A stretch of DNA of 64,000 nucleotides from Zasmidium citrigriseum (Eukaryota; Ascomycota; Dothideomycetes; Mycosphaerellales; Mycosphaerellaceae): the NCBI GenBank assembly GCA_002786025.1, contig NHNW01000019.1:434001-498000 (forward strand), written 5' to 3'. The notes beneath the pieces were generated by a model that did no database searches, was not told the origin of the DNA, and saw only the letters and a list, made by a program, of their open reading frames with translations. Position numbers and translations under genes: made by a program. This document shows positions 30,833-42,039 of the stretch, in pieces (the first letter of the stretch is position 1; each line of letters begins with the position of its first letter).

Positions 30833-32509
30833 TCAACCTCCCATCCTCGTCTGCCGAATCTCCTTAAGAAACTGCAGCACCAAACGGCAAGACTCCTGAT
30901 GCGCCGCCTTCTTCCCAAAAATCCTCTCCACGCCCCCATGAACGCCCGCCAGCCGCGGCTCATACCTCACATCCTGCTCCGCGAACGTGACATGCTCGTC
31001 GACGAAATTTCCATCGCGCTTGGTGGTGTGGAATTGGGGTTGGGAGAAGCCGAGTTGGCGGGCTAAGTCGAAGACTTGCTGCGGGAGGGATTCTTTTGGG
31101 CTGTCGGGTGTATCGATGGTCATGTCGTTGAGACTTGTGGCGTTGGGCAGGGACTGGCGAGATGAGGGTTTCTGGCGTTTCGTTGTTGGTGATGAGGAGA
31201 GTTTGCCTTCGGCGCGGAGCCATTTTACTGCTTCCATGGCGGCGGCCCTTTTGGCGGTGTCTTTCTTGGTGAACGGTCCGTAGTTTAGGCCAAAGGCTTG
31301 GAGAGAACTATTCTCGAAGCCCATTGTACAAGTAAACTTGTAGGGCTCTGGTTCGGAGAAGGTGTAGTCTGGGTAGTCCATCTTGTTCTGTTGCGCGTAG
31401 GCTTGGACACATGTCAGTATCGATTGTCAGTCTCAAGTTTCCCTAAGACATATGAACTTACAGTTGATGATATGAATCCAATTCTCATCCTCAATCCCGT
31501 CGGGTGCTGAGGGCAGAGTACTCTGAAGATCAGAACTCTTCCGCTTTCTGCCACCGCCCGCGTTCTCGACATTCTTGAAACCAATCTCTCTCATCTTTCC
31601 AAGTGCCAGGCGGCACATGGCTTCCTTGGCATCTTTCTTCGATGCATACGGACCCGCCCGGTCGATTTGGTTTCCCTCCACGAACAGCTCTACATCGAAG
31701 CAGCCCTTAGCAACTTCGTGAAACCTGAATTCGTGGGTGAAGCCTCGTCTCTGGCATTCCGTGTTGAAGATTTGGGTGTCTTTGCCGTGGTTCTTGTCGA
31801 GTCTCGCCGGTACGACTTTCCGAGAAGCCGGCGGTTCTGCTGCAGGTGGCGAGTATGGATTCTCCTTCTCCCAGGCCTCGATTGACATGAGATCCAGTTT
31901 GCTGTCGTTGTTGAAGTTGAAAGTGTGATTGGGCTGGAAATTCTCCATGTTGGTCTCTTGCAGCCCAAAGGCCGCCGGGCCATTCGAGTCAGTCATCTGC
32001 CCAGATGGTGGAGGGATGTTCTCTATTCCGTACGCCTCGATCTTGGCCCTCGTTAGCTGGGTTTGTGCTGCTTGAGAGGAGTGACGTGCCCTGGTATGGT
32101 TGAGCTTGGACTGCGATGCGGCCTCTGCAGAGCAAGGGGTTGAAGTCGGCGTCTTTCTCTGGACGACTTCACGCTTTGCATCCGCTGACAACTTCTGAAG
32201 GTCGCCCGCTCGTGAAGGTGGTGTGCAAATGTCCTTGACGATTGCACGTGGAGCTTGTGATGCTGGGCTCGGCAGATGAGGTCGTCCTGCAGGCCGGATT
32301 TGATCCGATGCAAGTGCTCCCCAAGCGCCGATGTTTCTGCTCTCTGCATGAACATACATGCTCTTGGTATCTTCTTTCACGCCTTGCGAAGAAGCGGATG
32401 ATGCTGGGACCAGCTGTCCATCCTGCCAGACCAGCAGTGAAGACATCAGCTCGTCCACGCTTGATGGATTTGAGGAGACTGGGACATCGCCATATCTCCT
32501 TTGCTCCAT
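30833..32509 (-). CDS. protein with tandem double-stranded-RNA-binding-like domains
   Basis: Two exons (32509-31462 and 31401-30833; 60-nt intron 31402-31461, GTAAGT donor, CCAAG acceptor, phase 1) give 538 residues. After a disordered N-terminal half, three dsRBD-like units can be seen. Unit 1 (about 238-310) has ECQRRGFTHEFRF and ends KKDAKEAMCRLALGKM. Unit 2 (about 342-412) is formed across the intron: IINSYAQQNKMDYPDYTF, GPFTKKDTAKRAAAMEAVKW. Unit 3 (about 455-533) is degenerate: QQVFDLARQLGFSQPQF, FGKKAAHQESCRLVLQFL. The KK-xx-AK-xx-A helix is the hallmark of the fold. No catalytic domain is present, so a dsRNA-binding adaptor role in RNA processing or silencing is inferred. Confidence 0.82.
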
Positions 32510-33352
32510 TTCGCCGGCGCGCCGTTACGCGTTAGCAGTTCTCGGTCGGTCGTGCGGAGCGATAGACAACTTGAGGAAAACAACGTCGATGACTTGAGAT
32601 GTTTTCTTGCCAATCACGAAAGTCGCGTGCAGGCAGCAGCAGCACCACCGCGTTCAAAGCAGCAGGCTTCAAAAGAATTGAAGTCGAGGTTGAGAACGGA
32701 AGTCCATGAGGTCTTACAAAAGGAATCCATGGATGGTGTCAAGTAGAAGTGAGTTACATCGGGTCATGAAACATGAAGCCATCCATTCGAACTGGAAAGG
32801 CACGACTGAGTGCTACTTCTCGAAGCCATCGACTCTACCATGGCCCTTCGATCACAGGCGCTTAAGTCCACTACGCTAAAGGGCAGGAGAAGAAAGACCC
32901 CGTTGAAAGTAGTGAGAGGCTTGATGTTAGCCACATGCTGGCGATACCTATCAAGAGACCAAGGTATTGTTGGTCTGGGAGGTAAGTCGTCCTCGCATGA
33001 AGGCCGATGAGCATTAACATCAACACTTTCGCCGAACGTGCGAACACGAAACTCCACGGAAATTCAAATGGGCAATGGTCGCGCCGCCCTGAAGCAATAT
33101 CTAGTTCGAAGGATCAAATAGCAGTAACGCGTGCCGTGGGACGCGAATGGCGCAGTCACTCATGACGAAAGTGGAACGCTGAACGAAAGTCGTTTAACAT
33201 GCAATTGCAGGACGCAGCCTTCAAATTCCACACTCTAGGGTATTCACTCAAGTCGTAAACTCATTATACCTCCCATCCCTTCAATGTCAGACCAGCCATC
33301 GCCATGCACAACCTCTAGACCGATGCTACCACCTCATGATGTTCAATTCTGC
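32510..33352. other. intergenic, nothing recognised
   Basis: About 0.84 kb between the dsRBD-like start and the senescence-domain gene stop, both on the minus strand. Small frames are present without motifs. It contains the dsRBD-like gene's promoter and a 3' UTR. Confidence 0.5.
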
Positions 33353-34870
33353 TCACTGCTTCTGGCCGAACTCCTGATACTTGGGTGGTGCTGAGGACCC
33401 GAAGCCTACTGGTTGATAGGCTTCCTGGACTGGCTGGAATCCTCCTTTCTCGCTGTTTGTTGCCGAAGCAGCTTCTGCCCTCTTAATATCCTCCTGAGGC
33501 ACTTCGCCTCCATCACCACCACCGACGACGACCTCACCACCGCCTCTGACTTTACCAATGACCATGCCCTTAGCCACCGACTTGATGACGGCACGGCGAG
33601 AAACTCCAGCGACGTCGATGTAGACAAGACCGACATTCTTCACACCACCAGCAAGACCTGCGGCAATCGATCCAGCTTCCTCACCGTATCGATGACCGAC
33701 CATGTGACTTGCAGCCGCACCGCTGGTCTCCAACAGGGTCTTTCCGCTGGTAGCGATACCGTCCATGACAGTGGTGAAGGCAATCATCGACTTGTTGAGA
33801 AGACCGGGCTTGTAATCGTCCTTGTCGAGCGGTCTGCCCTTCTCATCATAACCCTTGTGTGGTCGCTCCTTCTTATGACCGGACGCCTTCGCGGCCATGT
33901 TCTGGACAGTATTGGTAATCTGGCCAACAGTACGGCTCGACAGGCCTGCGGCGCCGCTGGTGAAGGTGTGCACTTTCCTCACACGCTGGTGCGCGGCAGG
34001 GGAGAACTCGAGTGGCTTCGCTATCGGCTTGGTCTTGCTGCTGAAGTTCTCTGCTCCGGTGGTCATCATGTTGCCGACGTAGGAACTACCAGTGACAATG
34101 AGGCGCGAAGCAGTTGCAGCTCGCTGAACGATGCTGCTGTCCTTGTATGCAGGGTGTTTGGCCATACGCAGGTACTCATCCGACACAGGTCGAACTTCGA
34201 TGCGCTTGCCATCTTGGCTGACCTGGATCTCAACAGGATCCTTGGAGCCAGCCTTCAGCTTAGCGTCCTCGATAACTTGTGCCTCGCCTCCGAGCTCTCC
34301 CACAACCGAGCCGTCATCTTCGTCGATCAGTACGATCTCTCCATGCTTCCTGCCGGTCTTATCGTCGACCGCGTATTTACCACCTGGCGCATAGTCGGAT
34401 GGGTCGTACTTGCCCTTGAAGCTAGGTCGAGAAGGCATTGGAGGTCTGGCACGTTCGAGGAACGCTGTGCATTGAGCGAGGATGGTCTCGAACGTATCGA
34501 CATCGTCCTGCGTGACGCCATATCCAATCGGAGGGAATTCGATTCTCGTGAAGACGCCAGCATTCGGACCCATGTCCCATCGCGGGATGAGATAGCTGCT
34601 GGGCGGCTGGTGGTATATCTGGGTGGTCGCAGGCAAGGGGAGGTCAAGCTCGGGCGGGAGGTTAAGGTGAAGGTAGAAATCCTCATCGGGTGCTTCGTTC
34701 TGAGGCACAGTGGTGCTGAGGTCGGCGAATGGCGAGCTCGTGGGGACCATCAAGAGGGAGAGGGTCTGAGGACCAGATGGGGTGAGCTCGAGCTCCTGGC
34801 CATCTTGGATGTGGTATGCCTTGATGCCTTTGATTGCGTAGAGCAGCTTGGGATCGTGGTGCCCGGCCAT
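33353..34870 (-). CDS. senescence/spartin-domain protein
   Basis: A single exon of 505 residues. The C-terminal half (about 255-450) matches the plant-senescence/spartin domain: SRLIVTGSSYVGNMMTTGAE, a helix with SSRTVGQITNTVQNMAAK, GLLNKSMIAFTTVMDGIATS, GAAASHMVGHRYGEEAG, and GGVKNVGLVYIDVAGVSRRA. In animals (spartin) and plants (ERD7) this domain associates with lipid droplets or membranes. The N-terminal part (LLYAIKGIKAYHIQDGQEL, TTQIYHQPPSSYLIPRWD) is a beta-rich region also seen in fungal relatives. It ends in a Gly/Pro-rich tail. The lipid-associated location is inferred from the family. The gene diverges from the Trk transporter. Confidence 0.85.
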   Translation of the reverse strand: MAGHHDPKLLYAIKGIKAYHIQDGQELELTPSGPQTLSLLMVPTSSPFADLSTTVPQNEAPDEDFYLHLNLPPELDLPLPATTQIYHQPPSSYLIPRWDMGPNAGVFTRIEFPPIGYGVTQDDVDTFETILAQCTAFLERARPPMPSRPSFKGKYDPSDYAPGGKYAVDDKTGRKHGEIVLIDEDDGSVVGELGGEAQVIEDAKLKAGSKDPVEIQVSQDGKRIEVRPVSDEYLRMAKHPAYKDSSIVQRAATASRLIVTGSSYVGNMMTTGAENFSSKTKPIAKPLEFSPAAHQRVRKVHTFTSGAAGLSSRTVGQITNTVQNMAAKASGHKKERPHKGYDEKGRPLDKDDYKPGLLNKSMIAFTTVMDGIATSGKTLLETSGAAASHMVGHRYGEEAGSIAAGLAGGVKNVGLVYIDVAGVSRRAVIKSVAKGMVIGKVRGGGEVVVGGGDGGEVPQEDIKRAEAASATNSEKGGFQPVQEAYQPVGFGSSAPPKYQEFGQKQ

Positions 34871-35547
34871 TGACGTGGTGTCTCGTGGTCTGTTGTTCGG
34901 TTGCGGGGTTCTGTTCGCAGCTTCTGTCGTTGACTGTCAGGCAAAGTCGCAGGAATATGGTCGAGTAGGAGCAGACAAGGTCTGTGGTCAGTTCTCAGTG
35001 ATCGAAGAGGAAGAGCAAGTTGGCATAGAAGAAGACATCACGACCAACTTCTGCACCCACAAAGACAGCTCTTTTGCCCCTCGTCGTCATTACACAGCCA
35101 CAGCACAAGGCCTTGGCGACCACGGCGCTTCTGCAGCAAATCGACACGTCGTGCCCGCGCCCGGCAAGTGTTTCATGGCCATTCTGCGGCTATGCACCGC
35201 CACCGCTGTTGTCTCATGTTTCCCATCGCCGCCACAGAGGGAAAGAAGTAAGGATGCCACCACGTGCTTTGAACTTTCTCGGAGATCGGGGTGAATGACT
35301 CGCGCACGAGCTCTCCCTTATCCGTCACCACTTTTCGAGCTTCTCTTTCTCGTCTTCGTGTTCGCCGAACAATCCTCCATCAGCATCTCTACCACACGGC
35401 ATGCCACTGTCTCAATCGACTTCAGCCCATAGACGGAAGGTTGGGATTTTCGGTTGGTCTCAGCCCGCGCCTTGAACGATCTTCCCGCACGACGCGCATA
35501 CCTTATCCCACACCAGTTCCACAACCAAGACCTAGCCGAGCGATCAC
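34871..35547. promoter_or_regulatory. divergent intergenic region between senescence-domain gene (-) and Trk transporter (+)
   Basis: A 0.68-kb head-to-head spacer holding two promoters and leaders. The 35250-35530 part is pyrimidine-rich on the plus strand, as is common before fungal start sites. No single site claimed. Confidence 0.4.
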
Positions 35548-37821
35548 ATGGCGGGGCCCGGCCTGTCGCTGGGACCTTTGAAGAAACCACTGCGCTTCAT
35601 ACGGCGGCAGCTACCACCGATCAATTTCATAACGATCCATTGGACCTATTTCATATCAACATGCCTGCTCAGCGCGATCATCCTCTGGGGCTCGGCAACA
35701 CCATCCCACAGCCTCAGATTCATCGATGCTCTCTTCCTTGCCGTGAGCGCCATGACATTGGCAGGTCTGAACACCGTCAACTTGTCAACCCTCAATACCT
35801 TCCAACAGTTTTGGCTGTTCCTCCTGATTATGCTCGGGTCCGCCATATTTGTTTCGGCATTCGTTGTGGGCGTACGAAGGGCGGCATTTGAGAAGAAGTT
35901 CAAGGACATATATGAGCGTCGCAAGCGGAAGAGAGGCAGGAGTTGGTCCAGATCAAGACCAGCATGGAGTTTTAGCAGGAGAAACACAGAGGTGCCAGAG
36001 AACAGCCAGCCCGAAGAGGCCAACACAGAGAACGACAGCTCACAAAACACGGTAGATGATGGTGATAATTTGCAGGTCTCCAAGGAGAGATCATTGACGC
36101 CCCCTGCCCGAAGAGGCGGGCCTGAGATGAACGGAATCTCCAGTGAGACGGGCGAGAAACTCGACCGCGCCGACACTTTGGAGGAACACGATGAGGAAAC
36201 AGCGAGCCGTCAGCCCGCGCTTCAGTTCAGATCCGACACAGTGTTCAACCGTCACCATTCTCCGGTCTCGATGCGACGACGGCAAATCATGTTCAATGCT
36301 CAGGGTGTGGGAGCGCGCCCTTCGGCGAGTCTAGACCTCGCCACTGTGGGACGCCTACCAAGTGCAGATCCATCTGTGCATCCTAGAAGTCGAGGCGATA
36401 TCAGTCGCTACTTTGAGAGCGTGGAGGGCTGGATTGCACGGAACAGTCAATTCCATGGTCTCACGGACCGCGAGCGAGAACGACTCGGAGGCTACGAGTA
36501 TCGCGCTGTCAAGTTTCTGTCTTGGCTTGTGCCGGCATACTTCATTCTCTGGCAGCTACTTGGTTGTCTAGGCTGCGCCGCCTGGGTTGCCATCAATCGT
36601 CCTGCCAGTGCTCGAACGAATGGTCTGAACCCTTGGTGGGTTGGCGCATTCAACGCTGTATCTGCCTTCAACAATTCTGGAATGAGTCTCCTCGATGCGA
36701 ACATGACTGCCTACCAGACAGGCTACTATCTGCTTATCACCATGAGCTTGCTGATCCTTGCTGGAAACACGTGTTACCCAATCTTCTTGCGATTGATTGT
36801 CTGGGCGATGTACAAGGTTGTGGTTCAATTCGAAGATCGCTCAGAGGAATGGCAAGAGCGTGCACGCACCTTGCGATTCCTTCTCGACCATCCTCGTCGT
36901 TGCTACACGAATCTCTTCCCCAGCCAACATACGTGGTGGCTGCTCGTAGCCGTCATCACCTTGAACGGTGTCGACTGGGCTGCGTTCGAGATTCTAAACA
37001 TTGGAAACAAATACATCGAAGACTTTCCGATTGGGGTCAGAGTCATCGATGGCCTCTTCCAAGCCTTTGCTGTTAGGAGCGGTGGCTTCTACGTTGTCAC
37101 CATTTCGAATCTGAGGATAGCGCTCCAGGTGCTCTACGTCGTCATGATGTACATTTCCGTATATCCCGTCGTCATCACGATGCGAAATTCGAACGTATAT
37201 GAAGAGCGGTCACTGGGTATCTACGCTGACGAGCAAGGCGAGGGCGCAGAGACTCAATCAGCCTCAGAGGACGACAGGCCTGGTCTCATTCGCCGCCTGA
37301 CTGGTCATTTCGTACCCGGAGGCTCTGCAGCGAAAGAGTCGAATGGAACCTTCGTCCGTCAACAACTACGCGCGCAGCTCGCACACGACGCTTGGATTAT
37401 CGTCATTGCCCTATTCCTCATCATGATCATCGAGGTTAGCCAATTCGATCGCGACCCGGTCAATTTCAGCGTTTTCAACTTCCTCTTCGAAATAGTTAGT
37501 GGCTATGGTTGCGTCGGGATCTCAGTGGGTATTCCCTGGAACTTCTATTCGTTCTGTGGAACATGGTACGTGGAGTTGGCCCCTTTTTATGCTTGCCAGA
37601 TATGCTGACCTTCTTTTAGGCACACGTTGAGCAAGTTGATTTTATGCATCGTCATGCTGCGAGGCCGTCATCGTGGTTTGCCGGTCGCAATAGACCGTGC
37701 CATTCTTCTGCCCGGTGAGCAGAATGAACAAGCGGAGGAGGATGATGGAAGGATCCGAATGGCGAGGACTATGAGTAGAGGACGGCCGTTCGAGTCGCCT
37801 CTGCCCCCGGATGCAGTGTGA
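35548..37821 (+). CDS. TRK1: Trk-family plasma-membrane potassium transporter
   Basis: Two exons (35548-37565 and 37620-37821; 54-nt intron 37566-37619, GTACGT donor, TGCTGAC branch, TTTTAG acceptor, phase 2) give 739 residues. The TrkH/Trk fold has four membrane-pore-membrane repeats, and each filter glycine region can be seen: SAMTLAGLNTVNLSTLN, AFNNSGMSLLDANM, FAVRSGGFYVVTIS and VSGYGCVGISVG. A charged, Ser-rich cytosolic loop of about 230 residues lies between the first and second repeats, as in fungal Trk proteins. Exon 2 supplies the conserved end HTLSKLILCIVMLRGRHRGL and PVAIDRAILLP. It mediates high-affinity K+ (and possibly Na+) uptake. The 54-nt intron is divisible by three but carries an in-frame stop. 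Confidence 0.93.
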
Positions 37822-38283
37822 ATCTGTGGTGGGACAAAATGGACTACCTGTGTCTTGTCTTAGCGTTTTGTTTGCGTTGCTTGGAAAAGATACCCCTGTA
37901 GCGAAGTTGCAAGGACTTGGATAGACTGATAGTACATAGATTGTTCACGATGAACGGCACATGCCATTGAGCCACACAATAAACAGATCATGGGACTTCT
38001 TTGCATACCTACCTTCTCTGTGCAAGTTCTTGACTGAACTTCCCCGGTTTAATGTGTTTTTGAAATGTGCAGGTGAAGTGGATGCCAGGGTAATCGAAGG
38101 GTTTCGGAAGCAGCCGATTGGGCACGCTAGCGCATCGCAGCAAAAAAGTCCATGGTCGATAGGAGTCCATTTCTCTACGGAGTATCGTCCATCACCCTTC
38201 AACTTTTGTATTAGTACGGGTTGTCGTATTCACTCATTTGAACAGATCAGTACTCTGGATGATACCTTCGACGACGCGATAAA
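37822..38283. other. intergenic, helicase promoter side
   Basis: About 0.46 kb between Trk and the DEAD-box gene. Open frames on both strands without motifs; no gene called. Confidence 0.5.
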
Positions 38284-40302
38284 ATGCGCAGAGCTTTCCA
38301 GACCTGTTCGAGGTCGATACCTCGATCCATCAACACCCTCACATCCACCAGCCGAGCGGCTCAGCAATGTCTGAGAAATTCGCCCATCACCAGCAACGCC
38401 GTATCACGAGCGCCCTTCGCCGTACGAAGCATACATCAAGCATCCAGACTACGACAAGAGGCGGCGGCACAACAAGCCGAATCAAGTGGCGCGACGTCTA
38501 GTGGCGATGGAGCCATTACCAGATTTGAAGAGCTGGAGTCGAGAGGCATTGTGCATCCCAATGTCGTCCGCACGCTCACAAGAGATATGCAATTGGAGAC
38601 GATGACGGAAGTTCAGAGCGCGACTATCAACTCAGCGTTGAAGGGGACAGACATCATTGCCCAGGCTAAGACGGGAACTGGAAAGACGCTGGCCTTTCTT
38701 CTACCCATCTTGCAGCGTATTATCGACGTCGATCCCAGCCTTGCTGAGCGGACTGGTGGCAGAAGAGGACCGAGGACAACTGCAGACGACATCAGAGGAT
38801 TGATCATCTCGCCAACACGAGAACTTGCGGAGCAGATCGCCATGGAGGCGAAGAGACTGTGCAGGAATACCGGTGTCATTGTGCAGACTGCTGTGGGTGG
38901 TACACAGAAGTCTGCTGGTCTCAGAGCCATCCAGCGCGAGGGCTGCCATTTGCTTGTGGGAACGCCAGGCCGCTTAAAGGATATTCTCAGCGATCCATAC
39001 ACCAGAGTGGAGGCGCCTGATCTCTCGTCGCTGGTCTTCGATGAGGCCGACCGACTTTTGGATCAAGGATTCTGGCCTGAGATTCAGGAGATCATGCGTC
39101 GATTGCCTACCCTGGCCGAGAAGGACCGACAGACTCTGATGTTTTCGGCTACGATTCCATCTGAGGTCGTTGACATCGTTCGACAAACTCTGAAGCCTGG
39201 CTTCCAGTTTGTCAAGTGCGTTCGGGACGACGAGGCTCCAACTCACGACAGAGTACCCCAGAAGGCTATCCGACTGAATGGTTTCGAGAACAGCTTACCC
39301 TCCCTCATCGAGCTCTGTTCAAAAGGAATCGAGGAGGCGAAGAGCGGAAACAAGAGACCCTTCAAAGCTATCGTATACTTCCCCAGCACAGCTGAAGTCT
39401 CCTTGGCTGCGATGACTCTACAAGGACTGCAGGATCCCAACGCCTCACGCGATGCATTTGGCGGAGCTGGCCATCGATCAAACCCCCTCTACCCAGCCCA
39501 GATCTTTGAGATTCACAGCAAGTTGTCGCAAGCGCAGCGCACCTCAGCATCCAACGCTTTCCGCAACTGCGAATCTGGTATCTTACTCTCATCAGACGTC
39601 ACCGCTCGAGGAATGGACTTTCCCAACGTGACTCACGTCATCCAATGCGGCCTGCCACCTAGTCGCGAACAGTACATCCATCGAATTGGCCGAACTGCCC
39701 GTGCTGGAAAGGAGGGCGAAGGCTGGATCATCTTGAACCCTCTGGAGGCAAACGAAGCACGACTCCGATTGAAGAACCTGCCTATTCAGAAGGACGAATC
39801 ACTCACTGTACCATCCCTGGATCTGACTCGTGCTGCAGATGTCCCGGCCCATGCTGGTAGGATCTTGAGCATGTACCAGAAGGCGATCCAGCGCGTACCT
39901 ATGAGCGAGAAGGCCAAGGTGTATCTTTCACAGCTTGGCGTCCACCAGTACGTCTCCCGGAAGGAGCAACTCGTCCAAGCCATGAACAACCTCTCACAGT
40001 TCGGCTGGGGTTTGAGAGAGCCTCCGTCGATCTCTCCTGGCCTTGCCTCGAGACTTCGTCTCAACGGCCTGCCAGGCATACGGATAGGAGATGATCGTCC
40101 TCCAATGGACCGCGGGCGCATGGGAGGCGGTGGCAGATTCGGCGACAGATTCAACGACCGCGACGACGCATTCGGTGGACCCGGTCGTCGAGATGACAGA
40201 CGCGGTGGTGGACGAGGTTCCGGCGACAGACAGTTCTACGGTGGTGAACGTCGAAACTCGTTCGGAGGCCCGCGAGCGATGAACAACGACCCATTTGCAT
40301 GA
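38284..40302 (+). CDS. MSS116: mitochondrial DEAD-box RNA helicase (Mss116-like)
   Basis: A single exon of 672 residues. The first 60 residues are rich in Arg, Ser and Thr and lack acidic residues (MRRAFQTCSRSIPRSI), as expected for a mitochondrial targeting sequence. Helicase motifs in order: FEELESRG lead-in and Gln of the Q motif (TEVQSAT), Walker A AKTGTGKT (about 128), Ia PTRELAEQ, GTPGRL, DEAD in VFDEADRLLD (about 252), SAT (about 288), ARGMDFPNVTHVIQ and HRIGRTAR (about 465). The C-terminus is Gly/Arg/Asp-rich (GGGRFGDRFNDRDD, RRGGGRGSGDR), like the basic tail of Mss116. In yeast this protein helps group I and II intron splicing and translation in mitochondria. The Mss116 subfamily is inferred from targeting signal, length and tail. 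Confidence 0.88.
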   Translation: MRRAFQTCSRSIPRSINTLTSTSRAAQQCLRNSPITSNAVSRAPFAVRSIHQASRLRQEAAAQQAESSGATSSGDGAITRFEELESRGIVHPNVVRTLTRDMQLETMTEVQSATINSALKGTDIIAQAKTGTGKTLAFLLPILQRIIDVDPSLAERTGGRRGPRTTADDIRGLIISPTRELAEQIAMEAKRLCRNTGVIVQTAVGGTQKSAGLRAIQREGCHLLVGTPGRLKDILSDPYTRVEAPDLSSLVFDEADRLLDQGFWPEIQEIMRRLPTLAEKDRQTLMFSATIPSEVVDIVRQTLKPGFQFVKCVRDDEAPTHDRVPQKAIRLNGFENSLPSLIELCSKGIEEAKSGNKRPFKAIVYFPSTAEVSLAAMTLQGLQDPNASRDAFGGAGHRSNPLYPAQIFEIHSKLSQAQRTSASNAFRNCESGILLSSDVTARGMDFPNVTHVIQCGLPPSREQYIHRIGRTARAGKEGEGWIILNPLEANEARLRLKNLPIQKDESLTVPSLDLTRAADVPAHAGRILSMYQKAIQRVPMSEKAKVYLSQLGVHQYVSRKEQLVQAMNNLSQFGWGLREPPSISPGLASRLRLNGLPGIRIGDDRPPMDRGRMGGGGRFGDRFNDRDDAFGGPGRRDDRRGGGRGSGDRQFYGGERRNSFGGPRAMNNDPFA

Positions 40303-40831
40303 TTTTGACGTCTTGTGTTGATATGTCTGTTTACTGCATGGCGATGGAGTTGCATGGGATGTAGGCCGGCGAGCCTTTGAGCATAGACGTGTAAAAGTAG
40401 TGTTACAGTAAAGCGTGTCGATCGAAAAGAATCTCCAATCAGATACCCCCAGGAAGTACATCATGAACAGAGCGCCTGAGCTACATTTTCTTCTTGTTGT
40501 CCGAACATCTCGTGGCCGTCCTTGCCATGTCCGAAGCGGATGAAGCTGTTCGGACATACGCCTAGAAATAAACTTTCTCTGCCATTTCGACTTGGCTACT
40601 GCAGGTACCGAAGAACAGCGAGTGGCATTCTGTCGTCAACTGCCGTCCTTCACACCCCTCCCCGCACAGCTGCCGTCAATCGGGCTCTCCACAGCAAGAC
40701 CAGGGAGCTCTCGAGGGAAAACGCTGCGGCTATAGCGGAGGCGAAGAGGAAGGATTCGCGAGCTATAACTTCACTTCATCTCTTACATCCATCTATTCCA
40801 TCTACAAGGACGAAGGAGAGAAAAGAATTAC
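40303..40831. other. intergenic, FAH-gene promoter side
   Basis: About 0.53 kb with no supported gene. A plus-strand frame that runs through it (40522-40998) overlaps the FAH gene in a different frame and is rejected. Confidence 0.5.
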
Positions 40832-41927
40832 ATGCTTGCCCGCCCCTCCATCTTAAGCCGAACCCTCCAACTCCAGCACCACCTCGCCCCAAGAAGAACT
40901 CTGACTACAATGGCCCCCCTCACAACCTGGACCCGTCTAATCCGCTACATATCCGCCAAAGACGGCGCGACACGTTTCGGCGAACCGATTCTCAATGATT
41001 CCAAAGCAGACATCGACGCCTTGGCACTGAAAGGCGGTCTCAAAGTCAAGGTGCTTGAGGGGAAAGATTTCGTCGAGGCGAAACCAACGGGTGAGGAGGA
41101 TGAAGTGAAGACGTTGTTGGGACCGCTGAGTCCTAGGGATGTGCCGATTGTGAGGTGTATTGGGTTGAATTATAAGACGCATAGTAAGTCCATTACCACT
41201 TCTAGGAATGAATGAATGGGTGGTATGGGTGAGAGGCTGACTTTTGTGATGAACAGTTCTGGAGACAGGCTTCGACCTCCCCGAAAACCCAACGCTCTTC
41301 ATAAAATCCAACATGGCCATCGCCGACACCCGCCAACCAATCCCCATTCCCCCACTCGGCCAGCCAAAATGCGACTACGAAGGCGAACTCACCATCGTAA
41401 TCGGCAAAGACGCGCTGAATGTCTCTGAGGAAGACGCTTTAGGTACCATCCCTTACAACCCCCCTTCCTCACCCACTCACTGATGACTTGGTGTAGATTA
41501 CGTAGCAGGCTACACATCAGGCAACGACGTCTCCTGCCGCGACTGGCAAATGGACAAATCCAAAGCCGGCATGATGCCCCAATGGTGCTTCTCCAAATCC
41601 TTCGACAAATACGCCCCCCTGGGCCCCGCCATAGTCTCCCCTCAAATCCTCAAAGACGGCTCCGGCCTCACTCTTCGCACTATCGTGAACGGAGAGGAGA
41701 GGCAGAACTCCAACACGAGTGATTTGTGTTTCGGGGTGAGGAAGTTGGTGAGCTTTTTGAGTACGGGTCAGACGTTGCTTAGGGGGAGCTGTATTATGAC
41801 GGGGACGCCGGGCGGTGTGGGGATTGGGATGAAGCCGGAGCCGAAGTATCTCAAGGATGGGGATGAGGTTGTGGTGGAGATTGAGGGGATTGGAAGGGTG
41901 GTTAATAAGATGGCGTTTGTGAAGTGA
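40832..41927 (+). CDS. fumarylacetoacetate hydrolase-family protein (FAHD1-like), two possible starts
   Basis: Three exons (40832-41183, 41257-41442, 41497-41927) with introns of 73 and 54 nt give 322 residues. Conserved features are VRCIGLNYKTH (split by intron 1), FIKSNMAIADTRQPIPIP, the metal-binding EGELTIVIGKDA with paired acidic residues, GNDVSCRDWQ, KSFDKYAPLGPAIV, and the closing TGTPGGVGIGMKPEP. Relatives are acylpyruvases or oxaloacetate decarboxylases in mitochondria, or cytosolic C-C bond hydrolases. The first Met (40832) adds a mitochondrial-type leader (MLARPSILSRTLQLQHHLA); the second (40910, MAPLTTW) removes it. Both could be used, giving dual location. Confidence 0.88.
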
Positions 41928-42039
41928 GTGAGGGGTAGAGATGTATACATCCGAAAGCTTCTCCCCAAATCCACGTGCGCGTAGTCCAAACCATCACTAT
42001 TTCGTACCCAAATCTGTGCACCATTTTAGCATGTTGATC
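41928..42039. other. short convergent spacer
   Basis: Only 112 nt separate the stop codons of the FAH-family gene (+) and the disordered protein gene (-). Their 3' UTRs must overlap. Confidence 0.5.

Noticed and set aside
33413..34873. A 486-codon plus-strand open frame exactly opposite the senescence-domain gene
   Set aside because: It lacks any recognisable fold, while the minus strand carries a complete senescence-domain protein; long antisense frames are expected opposite GC-ended codons.
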